Positions 33,534 to 44,700 of a stretch of DNA of 64,000 nucleotides are shown one piece after another (position 1 is the stretch's first letter; the number at the start of each line of letters is the position of its first letter). Both the position numbers and the translations under genes were made by a program. The DNA comes from Coprinopsis marcescibilis (Eukaryota; Basidiomycota; Agaricomycetes; Agaricales; Psathyrellaceae), in the NCBI GenBank assembly GCA_004369085.1, contig ML210146.1, positions 372,001-436,000 on the forward strand, read 5' to 3'. The notes under the pieces are model-generated. The model did no database searches, was not told the origin of the DNA, and saw nothing but the letters and a program-made list of their open reading frames with translations.

Positions 33534-35265
33534 CTAACGCCTATTCATAAAAGAGAAAGTCGACCAACGGGACCTTTTCTGATTTGCAGTAGCAGGAGTT
33601 TCTCTCCAAGACCCAAGTTCTCCAGGGGCCTCTTGACAGTCATTTAGGTCGGCCTGCAGCGAAAATTCTTGCGCTAGAGGGTGCATCATACTGCTGTGCT
33701 TTCTGAATTCGAATGGTGCATTTACTGCTGGAAGGATGAGAGATGCTGGTCTCGATCTACGACTTTCCGACGTGAATGGGCTTGCGCTGTAGACTGGTGG
33801 GAGTGATCTTCGACGGGCGTCCTTGACGTCGGAAGACATCATACTGAACGCAAAACTGGTTGGCGGTGTAGGTGGTCGCGAATTTAGCGGGCTGTTGGTG
33901 GTGTCTGGAAAGGGGATAACAAACCCAGGCTCCTGCATCAAAGCAGAGTCAAAATACCGGCCGCGAAGAAACCTTTGCTGTAACTTACACGGAACCCTAA
34001 TGGCTGCGGGGGTATGTAGGAAGAATGCCTGCGACATCTCTTCTGCTCGGATAACGTGTCATTTGGTGTGGGGGAGGTGTCCTGTTTTTGTGTTCGCAAA
34101 AGATGACCTTTCACCTTCTTGCCAAATCGTTTAACATCCCCAAGCAATCCTTTGATAACTTGACGGGGACGTGACGCCGGTTTCTGCGATAAAGGGAGGT
34201 CCTCGGCGATGGGACACTGTTCCGACGTCGGCGCTTCGCCAGGATTGGTTGGCCCAAATGGCACCAACCAGGCTGGAAGGTCATCTGAAGTGGTTTCGCC
34301 CTGGCTTGAGATGGACGCCGCACATTCCCCCTTCCAAAACCCAGCGACTGCCGAGCTTGTACAAAATTCTGGGATTATCTGTGCTTCCGATTCTTCATGA
34401 ATAACCGAAGGCGGCCCCAGACCGAGTGTCCAAGAGTTCCTGCCATCGGGTTGCGAAAGGCAAGATAAATCGACAGCGAAGCAGCACAAACTTTCATTAT
34501 CTTCGCCTTCGCCTTCGTTATCACCTATTTGTTGGTGGAGTGCTGGAAGTCCAAGAAGATTAACCTCGAGAGAAAGTGAGCTTGAGAACCCATATACGAA
34601 GCGCTCAGTAGCGCGAGGGTCCGTGGAAGGAGGAGTCGTCCTTCCAAATGACGAGACGTTGCTTCTGGAGGTCGAGGCTACTGCTACCGAGGCAATCGAC
34701 ACAGTCGACGTAAAATGACTTGAAGAGTCGTTGCCATGGCCAAAGGTATGCTGGCGGGATACCACAGACGATACCAAAGAGTCCGGACCTGAAGATTCTT
34801 CATCCGAGGCAGGGTAAACAGAAGCGACGGAAGACCTTGGGGAGCACCCGCTATGAGTGAAATATTCCAAGCAGGTATGGTCCTTGGACGAGGGGCTATA
34901 TGCGCCAGAATCTGGCGCATCCTACAGTTGGGGATATTAGGGAAAATAACAAAGATATTATAGTTTCGCAGTACCCTCAACACCGGAGAGCGAGTCGTGA
35001 CCTAAACAATAGTGGGGTATCAGCAAGAAGGAAAAAAAAAGACATGCTGCGATGCTACGGCGAACCTGGCAGTCGTTTTCGAGGCAGGGTACTTTGGGTA
35101 CGTCCTCCTGCTTTGCGCTCAAGGTCGGAACTTTGCAGTCTGATACGGACGACGTACCTTTGGCAGCTCGAGAATTCCGCCGACCCCCAGCTTCGACCTG
35201 GCCGGAGTCGCTGGATAGTGGCCAGGAAAGACGAGAGAGGTCGTGCTCGTAGTGAGAGGGTACAT
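33534..35265 (-). CDS. Unrecognised Ser/Pro-rich protein
   Basis: I do not recognise a family. The best model starts MYPLTTSTTSLVFPGHYP at 35265. Two very short phase-0 exons follow (EDVPKVPCLENDCQ and VTTRSPVLR), then a long exon starting DAPDSGAYSPSSKDHTC near 34921 and a last exon starting EPGFVIPFPD near 33936. The protein is hydrophilic and rich in Ser, Pro and SP/TP sites, with one basic helical patch (QVIKGLLGDVKRFGKKVKGH) that could bind membrane or nucleic acid. No transmembrane segment, no catalytic motif. The C-terminal region (PPTPPTSFAFSMMSSD; SRRSRPASLILPAVNAPFEF) looks like a phospho-regulated disordered tail. The first three exons are inferred from phase alone and could be wrong. 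Confidence 0.6.
34900..34920. repeat. Perfect 9-bp inverted repeat beside a 3' splice site
   Basis: ATGCGCCAG then AAT then CTGGCGCAT on the plus strand. On the transcribed (minus) strand it begins one base after the AG acceptor of the long exon of the gene at 33534-35265, so the pre-mRNA can form a hairpin right at the splice site. Confidence 0.6.
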
Positions 35266-35452
35266 GAAGGAGCAGAGGCAAGAAGCGGAAGACGTAAGCA
35301 GGGATTTTATGGACCAAAGCTTAATGTTTCTGAGGAATGAATCTGGAAATGTAGTGATACAAATAAGGAAAACGGCCTTCCCGTAAGAAGCGAGTTTAAA
35401 CAGGATCAGTAAAATTTCGACGCATCTATAGCGGGTTACAAGATCTCAGGCA

Positions 35453-36993
35453 CTACAAGTTGCCTCTAACAGCAGCGTCGACGCTTTGAGCAAAGTATTC
35501 GACGTTTCCATCGTTCAAGCCAGCCATCGAGATACGACCGTCAGCAGTCATGTACACATGAGCCTTCTGGGCGAGTGTTTTGGTTTGAGCGGTTTGCAAA
35601 CCAGTGTAGCTGCGAGAACAGAAGTTAAAGCCAGGCTGCATGACAGGCAGCGAGCTTACCTGAACATTCCAATTTGGCTCTTGATATGGCCCCACTCTCC
35701 GGGAGTCTTCAAGTCGTTGGTGAGCAAGGAGTAGACCTTTTCACGCATGCTGATGATGCGGTCGGCCATTCCCTTGACTTCGGTCTCCCATTGACCGTAC
35801 AAAGCGGGATCACCAAGAATGGCGCTCGCAATGCGAGCACCATACGCGGGCGGGTTGGAGTACATGGGTCGGATGATGATCTTCAACTGGCTGTCAACCC
35901 GGGCCTTTTCCTCGGGGTCTGACACAGTCAGAGAGAAAGCGCCGGTACGTTCACCATACAAGCCCATGTTCTTTGCAAACGACTGGGCGACGGCGACTTG
36001 GTGGCCTTGAGCGACAAAATGGCGCAATGCGAAAGCATCCCGCGCAGTGTTTCCGGAGGCGAAACCTTGGTAAGCCATGTCGAAGAAGGGGAAGAGCTTC
36101 TTCTCCTTGACGATGTCAGAGATGACTGCCCATTGTTCAGGGGTAGGGTCGATGCCCGTGGGGTTGTGAGCGCACGCATGAAGAAGAACGATAGCGCCTT
36201 CGGGAGCAGCCTGAGATTATGGTCAATTGAGGTGCTTAATTGGGTCCGGGATGGGAACGCACCAAGAGATCCGCCTTCAAGCCCTCAAAGTCAAGGTCTA
36301 CGGTAGACTTGTTGAAGTAACGGTAGAACTTGACGTCGAGGCCAGCGTCGCGGAACAGAGGGATGTGGTTTCCCCAGGTGGGTGCTGGCACATAAATCTC
36401 CTTTGAATGAGGGTAATGGCGTGCCAGGAACGCGCCACCAATGCGAAGGGCTCCTGTGCCGGAGATTGCTTGGGTGACAGAGACCTGTTGTTTAGATGAG
36501 CGGCTGGTCGAGAGGAGCTAAGAGCCACGAACGGATCCTTGCTGGAGGGGTGCGCTCTCTGCACCATAGGCCAACAATGCGGCCCTCGCAGTAAATTCGG
36601 GAAGACCTGTGATGCCGAGATATTCCTTTCCAGGATTTTGGGACAGAACCAGTTCCTCAGCCTTAAAGTGGACAGTGAGCCAACGCAAACAGAAAAAGAA
36701 GACAAAGAAACACGCCTTCTTCACGGTCTGGAGAACATATGGCTTTCCATGTTCATCCCGGTAAGCACCAACACCTAGGTTGATTTTCCGGGGGTCCTTG
36801 TCGGCTTTGAAGGCCTCGGTGATTCCTAGAAGCAAGAGGTCAAGACTGAGATAGCAGAGAAGACAGAACCAGGTAGCTCACCGAGAATTGGGTCAGGGGG
36901 ACCTGCTGGAACGGTGGCCCAGGCTGAGATAGATCGAGCAGCTGGCACACGAAGACTGGCAGCAGTCCTACGCGCAATAGAGGAGGCCAACAT
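35453..36993 (-). CDS. AAT1: Aspartate aminotransferase, mitochondrial type
   Basis: PLP enzyme interconverting aspartate + 2-oxoglutarate and oxaloacetate + glutamate; part of the malate-aspartate shuttle. The start [20 protein letters not shown] at 36993 is a classic matrix presequence, followed by [16 protein letters not shown]. Fold landmarks: [57 protein letters not shown]. The Asn and Asp are in [13 protein letters not shown], and the PLP Lys in [17 protein letters not shown]. The C-terminal [16 protein letters not shown] and [18 protein letters not shown] complete it. Several short introns. Head-to-head with aspartyl-tRNA synthetase; 211 bp separate the start codons. Confidence 0.95.
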
Positions 36994-37204
36994 TTCAGCA
37001 GAGAAGACGCAGCAAGCGGAAAATTTGGCAGAGAGAGCCAACCCGTTATCACCTTCAACCATTCAATTCCCCCAGACTCCAGGTCGGCCGAGTCCCGCGA
37101 TTTGATCCGAATATTTATTTCCATCATTATTATTCACACTTAGCAGATTATCGTTATCAGTCCCAAGTTGCCGTAGCCAATCTAGCACTATTACTACTTC
37201 TACC

Positions 37205-39209
37205 ATGGCTGACTCCCCTGCTGATCCTCCCAAGCCTCCTGCTGAACGGTATTTACTCCAACTAGTATTATAATCTCTTCTGACTGCTCAACTCCAGCGC
37301 TACACCTGCCGGTCCCTCCAAGAGCGAATTGAAGAAACAGGCTAAAGCGGCTGAGAAGGAGAGAAAGGCCGCAGAGAAGGCTGCAAAACAGGAAGAACTG
37401 GCCATGCAAAAGGCTGCCGCAGATATTGTACGTTCAGCCTCACAGTAGATCGTCCAATCCCCCCTTTGACTTTCTGCGCCTAATAGGACGATGCAGTCGA
37501 GAATTATGGCCCGCTACCACTGAATCAGTCTCAGAGTCGCCCCAACAGGGAGAGGATCCCGATCTCTTCTCTGAGCCAACGTTCTGGAGAAACCGTCTTA
37601 ATCCGTGCACGAGTTCATACCTCCCGTGCCCAGGGAAACAAAATGGTTTTCCTCAACCTGCGACAGCGTACAGACTCGGTTCAGGCTTTGCTTAGTGTCT
37701 CACCCGGCAAGGTGTCCAAGCAGATGGCCAAATGGACTGCCGGCCTCGCTAGCGAGAGCATAGTTCTCGTCGAGGGAACTGTTGAACGCGTCGCCGAGAC
37801 GATCAAGAGCGCAAGTGTTGGCGATGTCGAAGTCCACATCAACACTGCAAGTAGATCGCACAACAGCTATGTCATGCAGACTAACAAAGCTTGCAGATTT
37901 ACCTTATTTCTGGGGTACAAGTCCGCTTGCCATTCTCTGTTGATGACGCCAATCGCCCCGAGACTGCTGCCGACGAGAATGATGCCCAATTTAATCGAGT
38001 CTTGCTGGACACCAGGTTGAACAACAGAGTCGTCGATCTGAGGGTACCCAGCTCTGTTGCAGTTTCCACCAAGCCATCCTTACACTTTTCTCCAGAGCCA
38101 AACCAACCAAGCCATCTTCAAATTACAGGGAGCGATCGGGGACTTGTTTAGAGACCATTTGAGATCAAATGGGTTCCTCGAGATTCACAGCCCCAAGCTA
38201 CAGGGAGCGGCCACCGAGTCGGGAGCTAGCGTGTTCAAAGTCAGCTATTTCAAAGGTGTTGTCAGATCAAACCATTCCTGTGGATTTCTCACTGACACTG
38301 GCGTAGGGAATGCATTTTTGGCCCAATCGCCTCAGCTTGCAAAGCAGATGGCAATCGCCGCTGACTTTGAGCGTGTGTACGAGATTGGTCCCGTCTTCCG
38401 CGCCGAAGATTCCAACACTCACAGGCATCTCACCGAATTCATGGGTCTGGATCTGGAGATGACGATTGAGGAACATTATCATGAAGTAATGGAACTTCTC
38501 GATAGTTTGTTCTTGACCATCTTCCGCGGTCTGAGCGAACGGTACAAGGATGAAATTGCCGTTGTACGCAAGCAATTCCCGGCCGACGAATTCAAGTGGC
38601 GAGAGGGTCCCGAAGGAACTCTGAAGATCACTTTCCACCAGGCTGTCGACATTCTCGTTGCAGATGGAGTTCCCAGGGAAGACCTTGACGACATTAAGTG
38701 CGTGCCGGCTGCCTAACTGAGCCTTCTGCCACCCATTCTCACAATCTCTCACAGCACCGAAAATGAAAAGCGTCTCGGCAGGTTAATCAAAGCGAAATAC
38801 GATACCGACTATTACATCATCGACAAGTTCCCGATGGCGTTAAGGCCTTTTTACACCATGCCAGATCCTGATGATCCTGTGAGGCGCACGCTCCCTTTTC
38901 GCCTCGTCTCGTCAGCTCACTGATCACCAACAGACTCTGTCCAATTCTTACGACTTTTTCATGAGAGGAGAGGAGATTCTATCTGGCGCGCAGCGAATCC
39001 ACGACCCTACCTTGCTCTGCGAGAAAATGCGGAGCAAAGGCGTCGACCCGGATTCCATGAAACCTTATGTTGACGCCTTCAGACTGGGTTGCGCTCCACA
39101 TGGTGGAGGTGGAATTGGGCTGGAACGTGTCCTGATGCTTTTCCTCAAGCTCAACAACATCAGACGCGCGTCATTGTTCCCCAGAGATCCCAAGCGACTG
39201 GAGCCTTAG
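37205..39209 (+). CDS. DPS1: Aspartyl-tRNA synthetase, cytosolic (class IIb)
   Basis: Charges tRNA-Asp. The start [14 protein letters not shown] leads into a Lys/Ala-rich helical extension ([16 protein letters not shown]), which in the yeast enzyme contacts tRNA. The OB-fold anticodon domain follows ([35 protein letters not shown]). The class II catalytic domain follows: [52 protein letters not shown], and motif 2 region [15 protein letters not shown]. The motif 3 Arg is in [13 protein letters not shown]. The C-terminus is [12 protein letters not shown]. Full length and apparently functional. About seven introns; the exon order is complete with no missing block. Confidence 0.96.
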
Positions 39210-39522
39210 ATGTTCCGCAATGCAGACTTGCTTCGAGGAAATGTTTAAGTAATACGGAATTACATGACGGTTTGTTTCGTTTCACGTTCTCGCGAACTAC
39301 GAGCTCCACCAAATTACATAGCCGGTTGACAGATCAGCTCTTCTTCCGAACAGAAGACTTCTAGCGGTTGGTAACAGCGAATTCGGTTTAGTACAATCAA
39401 CGATCGATATAGTATAAGTAGTAACGCTTGCTGAACCAGATGTTAACTCCTGCTTCGAATCTCTCGGATGTGCAGTGTTCCCAACCTTCTGTAATCCTTC
39501 AAAGCGACCGTTGTTCCCTACG
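39210..39522. other. Intergenic downstream of DPS1
   Basis: DPS1 3'UTR and the presumed promoter of the small membrane protein. No repeat or RNA gene seen. Confidence 0.45.
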
Positions 39523-40077
39523 ATGCCAAACGAACCAGCATGCACCATGACAAAGTACCTCGCGTGCTCAACTACACCTGCCAATGAACGCAATCCAAGC
39601 AGCCAGTCCGACCAGTCAGGGTGGCATCTAGACGAAGGTCCTCACCGATACGTGGGCATTGTGATTGTGATCATATTTGTGGTCATCGTGATCGCACTTT
39701 GGCTATACGTTGGAAGGAAACCAAGGGAGGCGGTGGCGTGGCTTTGGATACGAGCTGGCAGGTTGGTAGGAAGGAAAGCTGGAGGGGACATTGAGTCGGG
39801 GAAAGAGGTGGAAACCGTGCGCGAGAAGCACACAAAGTCGGAGACGGATTCCATGTCCTCCTGGCCACTCACCAGAGAGGGGATGAAAAGTCATCGGCTA
39901 GCACCAGAACACATTGCATGGCTTCCCGAGAGACCAGCTCCTTGTATCAAGCAAAAAACACAGCGGGTAGGAAGGTTGCGTCGAAAATCACAAGTCCCAC
40001 CACGGATACCGGAGAAACGCCCGCCGAACCCATCCCCTGATTCTTGTGGCCAAACGCCAGAAATTGTGCGCCAGTAA
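39523..40077 (+). CDS. Small single-pass membrane protein, unrecognised
   Basis: An uninterrupted frame of 184 residues from the ATG at 39523 (MPNEPACTMTKYLACST). Around residues 45-65 there is one strong membrane segment (YVGIVIVIIFVVIVIALWLY) followed by basic residues (GRKPREAVAWLWIRAGR), so the C-terminal part is probably cytosolic. The tail is Lys/Arg/Pro-rich and hydrophilic. The N-terminal 40 residues could be luminal or extracellular and contain two Cys. The layout resembles the short transmembrane fungal proteins often found near SPRY/Ssh4-like genes, but I see no family signature. The frame is open for 600 bases in a gap between well-defined genes, which is the main argument that it is real. 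Confidence 0.5.
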   Translation: MPNEPACTMTKYLACSTTPANERNPSSQSDQSGWHLDEGPHRYVGIVIVIIFVVIVIALWLYVGRKPREAVAWLWIRAGRLVGRKAGGDIESGKEVETVREKHTKSETDSMSSWPLTREGMKSHRLAPEHIAWLPERPAPCIKQKTQRVGRLRRKSQVPPRIPEKRPPNPSPDSCGQTPEIVRQ

Positions 40078-40326
40078 CGATTAAATTAATTCGTAGTCAT
40101 TTCCTAATAGTCTGTATGTTATCTGAACGATACCTCCATCTGTACAATATGCACGATTTCCGATACACGTATCGCAAGATGGGCTCTGGTATAAGGTTCA
40201 AAGGAATAGTGTGAAATCACAGGTATACACTACGAAAATATATATCAGGTCCATGAAAGAAAGCAGGTGCACAAGCTATCGTAGCTCACCATGTAAAATA
40301 CAAAGGAAGAGAAAGTGGTCATAAGT

Positions 40327-42173
40327 CTAACGTCGTCTTGTTCTTCTTCGTTCGCTTGGTCGCGAGGTATTGGCCCCGACGTTCGATTCTGGGACTGGGC
40401 CGCCTTCAAGGGCGGCCGCTATAACTTCAGCAGGGAGGTCGATTTGAACACCGTCAGCATAGGTGTAGGCGTCAAGAGGGGAGTAGGCAGGAGGATCGCG
40501 CCTTGCCAACGGTGAAGAAGGGAGGTGATCGTCTGGAGTGATAGTGCGATTGCTACTACTGCTGCCAGACCGCCTATGGCCTGGTAAAGCCTGTAAGTGA
40601 ATGTCTCGTTCATGGGGAGTAGGGGGGTTGGCACTCGGACTCAGGGGAGAATCAGGAGGAGGGTGCAAATGCACGGTCAATTCCGATCTCTGACCTGAGA
40701 AGGACGAGGCGAAGTGAGTCAAGGAAGTGCGTTGGAGTCGAGCATTTGTAAAGGGGTTACGCGCACCTGCGTCGGGAGATGCCGATCTCGTCGAGACGGT
40801 GGGGGATGGAGGGGCGGCATAATCATCCGTAGAACGTGATAGCAATGGCTGCGATGGATCATCGAACCCATGCTCCGCCTCGTATTCGTTCTCAGAATTT
40901 TCGTCGATAGGGGTGATGGGAGGTGGAGGCGTGAGGGGTGTGGGGGGCACTAGGGATGAGATGCGGAGCGGAGACGAGGCGCCCGACTGCCTTCGGCGCG
41001 AACGGCGACCCGAGGGTGACGCTAAGGAGCCCTGGGGCGGACGTGTTCGGCCCCCAACGTCGAGAAGAATGCTCCCTCGTTCGGCCCCATACGCTGGCGG
41101 TGGGGCCAATGTGCCGACGCTAGGCGCCAGACCCCATTTCTTTACATTCGCTTCTATAAACACAAAGCCTGCCTGACCCAAATTGACGTGGACGCTGCAA
41201 GGACCGTCGGCACCGATTGTCGGGAACAGATTCCATCTGCTGAGGCCAATAAAACCGTCTTCCGTCTTGCGACCATTGCGAGTGAAGAACACAGTGCCAG
41301 TACGGGGACGGTACCCGACACCCAGCACATCGCCTTCTTTGAGAGCAGGGCCAAAGGGGGTTGACGTGAAAGGATAATTATGGGACTTGTCGCCGTTAGA
41401 GTGGTAGCCGACGGAATAACGACTATGACCTGGGAGTCGGAACGGTGGATAAGGTTTTGTCGCCAAACCTACGGCAACGTTTGTTGTGGGAGGTAAATCA
41501 AACATCTTGACCTCCCAGTAATAAACTTCGTTAAGTTTTGGGAGAGGAAGATTCGACTGAACAGATGATGAACTGGCGGGATCTGGAAGAAATGTGATCT
41601 CTGTCCGGGTATGGACGAGAAGGGAATTGACAGTCTCGTAGTCGGGTTCGAATGACCATGCTGAGACGCCCTTCTCTTGGATTGAAAGGAATTGTGACAG
41701 TGTGATATCTGTCGGAAGAGAATTTGGCGGGTATTGGAGTTGGTAATCTAAGGAATGTTAGCGATAGGTCTGAATACAAGTCGGCTGAGTAACAAACCTC
41801 GGGCTCGCAGATAATCCCGTCCGACATTCTCAGCAACGCCCTCTAGCCACCTGGACTCTACACCCTCGAAACCGCCTTCCCCCTCAATCAACTCCTCCCG
41901 GCTCATATCTACAGGTCCGTCATTGTCTCGCAGCATGATACCGCGCCGCCGCCGAACAAGCAGAACACATATTAAAAAGGTAAGCAGCAGCAAGAGGAAT
42001 GTGGTCAAGACAATGAGGAGGGGTAACAAGACAAGGAGTGCATCTGGCTGTTGTGGGGAATCATCTGGATCTGGTGCTTCGCTCCTCTGCTGACCGGAGA
42101 GCATAGCGACGAAGCCATATATTCGTGTCGGTAGGTCGTTCTGCAGGTTTTGGCTGGGCCCTTGGAGCGACAT
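40327..42173 (-). CDS. SSH4: SPRY-domain membrane protein of the Ssh4/Ear1 type (Rsp5 adaptor)
   Basis: Endosomal/vacuolar adaptors of this family recruit the Rsp5 ubiquitin ligase to cargo through PPxY motifs. Two exons (42173-41798, 41747-40327) give 598 residues. A transmembrane helix at about 45-73 (LLVLLPLLIVLTTFLLLLLT) is followed by RRRRG. The SPRY domain follows: VYYWEVKMFDLPPTTNVAVG, SVGYHSNGDKSHNYPF, GDVLGVGYRPRTGTVFFTRN, and LFPTIGADGPCSVHVNLGQA. Two PPAY sequences, APPPAYGAE and RDPPAYSPL, fit Rsp5 WW-domain binding. The rest of the C-terminal half is disordered, rich in Pro and Ser. The order TM, SPRY, PPxY matches the yeast proteins. Confidence 0.88.
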
Positions 42174-42376
42174 TCAGCGGTTGGGGTAGTGTGGAAGTCA
42201 AAGAAGTTGTCGCAGTCGTCAGTGGATGGCTGTGATGATTGCGACTAGACCGACCGGGATCATGTGATCTCTGACTTGGCACAGGGCCCGTGACCCCCAA
42301 TACGATAATCTCTGATCGCAACTGCCTCCTGAGGCGCCATTGCTTCCTCGTCGTCGTCCGTCGTCCCCAAGGCCAT

Positions 42377-43797
42377 ATGGCTACCTTATCCCCAGCAACA
42401 TCCCCAAAGGTCGCCAAACGTAAGGGGTCCGTTCGTCGTCCTAGAAATCTTGACGCTTTGGAATCACACAACGCTGGCGTTAATGCTATTCGCAACTTTC
42501 TCAAGTGTCATACATGTTACGATGCCTTTCCCGTTAGCTTCAGGCTCATCGTCCTGGATACCCAGCTCAACGTCAAGAAGGCCCTTCAGTGTCTGCTCTT
42601 GAATGGTGCATATTCCAGTCGGCTCTCATCTACTCAGTCCTGAACACCTCTTTGGCAGGTGTCGTGTCTGCACCGTTATGGAATAGCTCCCAATCGAGAT
42701 TCGCGGGGATGCTGACCGTGTTGGATATCATTCATCTCATCCAATACTATTACCGCACAGCATCCTACGACTACGCCGCAACTGATGTAGAGATATTCCG
42801 ACTCGAATCCTTACGAGGTAAGCGCTCCATTTACAATGGTGCAGGGTAGGTCTGATCGAGCCACTCAGAAATCGAAAAGCAACTCGGTGTGGCGACGCCC
42901 CCTTTATTGTCTGATCATCCCTCGAGCACCCTTTATGACGCCGGAAAGCTGCTTATTCAAACGCACGCTCGCCGCCTTCCTCTCCTCGACAACGACACTG
43001 AAACTGGCCACGAGGTCATTGTTTCCGTGCTAACGCAGTATCGAATGCTAAAGTTCATATCGATAAACGTTCGTTCTCAATCTGATGTAACCCCGATTTC
43101 GCTGACCTCATGCACAGTGTCATACGGAAATATTGCAACTCAATCAATCGCTACGAAAGCTCAGAATAGGTACCTTCGTGACTTCTCCCCCTTCGGAACC
43201 AAAGGAGGGTCCAAACGCCTTCCATCCAATTGCCACGGCCAGTCTGAGCACATCGGTATTCGACGTTGTTCACATGTTCTCAGAGCGCGCCATATCTGCC
43301 GTTCCTATTATTGATGAAGAAGGTATCGTTCTCAATTTATACGAGACGGTAGATGTCATGGTGAGAGTCACTTCCTCTATATCCGCACTCGATCTTTGTT
43401 TAACACGCATCTTCCATTGCAGACCCTTGTCAGACTTGGGGCATATCAGTCCCTTGACCTCACAGTCAAGGAAGCCCTTACGCAGCGGTCACCAGACTTC
43501 CCGGGTGTCGCAGTTTGCACAGCGGGAGACTCCCTAGGAACATTGCTCCAACTAATCAAGATTCGAAGAGTGCATCGACTTGTAGTCGTGGAAGGCGAGG
43601 TGCGGCCATTCTCTTTTTCTCCCCGATCTTTACTGACACCCGAGTCACTTTAGGAGGAGGAAAAGCAAGGTGGAAAGAAAGGACGTCTGCTTGGGATCAT
43701 CACTATGAGCGATGTGTTGCGGTACCTCATCGGTAACGTCGATATTGCGGAGGTGGATGAACCTCCGGAGACAGAGGCAGGGAAGGCGCCTGCCTGA
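42377..43797 (+). CDS. SNF4: AMPK/SNF1 complex gamma subunit (four CBS domains)
   Basis: Energy-sensing regulatory subunit of the SNF1/AMPK heterotrimer. The start MATLSPATSPKVAKRKGSV is followed by HNAGVNAIRNFLKCHTCYDA. CBS-type repeats follow: LIVLDTQLNVKKALQCLL with RFAGMLTVLDIIHLI; SSTLYDAGKLLIQTHARRLP; TSVFDVVHMFSERAISAVPI; and LGTLLQLIKIRRVHRLVVV with LLGIITMSDVLRYLIGN. The YYYRTASYDYAATDVEIFRL stretch between CBS1 and CBS2 is characteristic of Snf4. Five short introns, the first at 42606-42658. Head-to-head with the SSH4-type gene, 203 bp between start codons. Confidence 0.94.
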
Positions 43798-44033
43798 CTT
43801 TCATCAAAGCCATAAACCTCACTTCAAGAATTGCACGTTATAGACGAATCTTGAATACCACAGATTCAACTCACTGATATTTAGGCCATTGGATGTATTC
43901 ACGACTGATCTTGCTCTGCACATGTATTTGTATGTACCGCCGTATTGTGCCATTCCATTTATTTTCTTCTACTGACCCATGTATTGTATCTCCACCCCAT
44001 CGGAGTGTATCTACAAGTGCATTTGATCTGGAT

Positions 44034-44490
44034 ATGGTCCAAAACGGATCCCAAGTGCTGCACCCTTACTGTACCCTTACCCAAAGGGTACTCGATTTCA
44101 AACAAACAGCTTTCTTTAAAGTGATGATTTCCGACGCATTCCCCAACGACACCTGGCAGCTTCTTCGCACGATGGAGAAACTATGTGCTCTCAGCCTTCG
44201 AGCTTGCACGGAATTACAATTGGACGAGCACTCTTCGAACCAACTGCAAACCATCTTTGGAGTGGCTGCTCTTGTTGAGGGAACGGTTCTCAACTTGTGA
44301 TGGATAATACAGCGCCATCTACACATCTGAGTAGATGACAATAAAAATTCGCCTCTGTGCCGACTACTCTGGAAGAACGGAGATGTGCATGCGTACTCAG
44401 AGACATGTCCAATCTCTAGCACTATGGTTTTGGCGACTAGGAATTATGGAAAAGGTTTCGGGGATAAAATTTCAGGCCGGTTACATCTCA
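44034..44490 (+). pseudogene. Decayed paralogue of the SRPBCC-like gene at 45754
   Basis: Several blocks match the intact gene 1.7 kb downstream in the same order. MEKLCALS here corresponds to PEKLCALS there. The stretch around 44317-44400 (ACATCTGAGTAGATGACAAT; CTGGAAGAACGGAGATG) lines up with the exon 1 end of the intact gene, and TAGGAATTATGGAAAAGG near 44440 lines up with its exon 2 (CAGTCATGAAGAAGAT). Stops interrupt the frame (for example at 44298 and in the TGAGTAGATGA stretch), so no full protein is possible. The open frame covering 43893-44300 probably owes its length to this relic. The extent is approximate. Confidence 0.55.
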
Positions 44491-44700
44491 ACACCAAGAG
44501 GGTCATTTCCCCAGCATTTTCACCGTGCGAGGCTTTTCGGAAATGTCGCTCAACAGTCTTTGCAAAGGTGGCACTGACTCAACGTTGAAGGTCAATAGAT
44601 ATATGTTGTTTACATTTGGTACCAGTCCAAACCTTTCCACCAACCCACTTCCAAAGCCTGATATATATGTGCGTGGTAGTCACCCCACAACGATGGCGAA

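Noticed and set aside
43893..44300. 135-residue plus-strand frame considered as an intact gene
   Set aside because: Only its second half resembles the SRPBCC gene and it ends where the homologous sequence continues out of frame; better read as part of a pseudogene.
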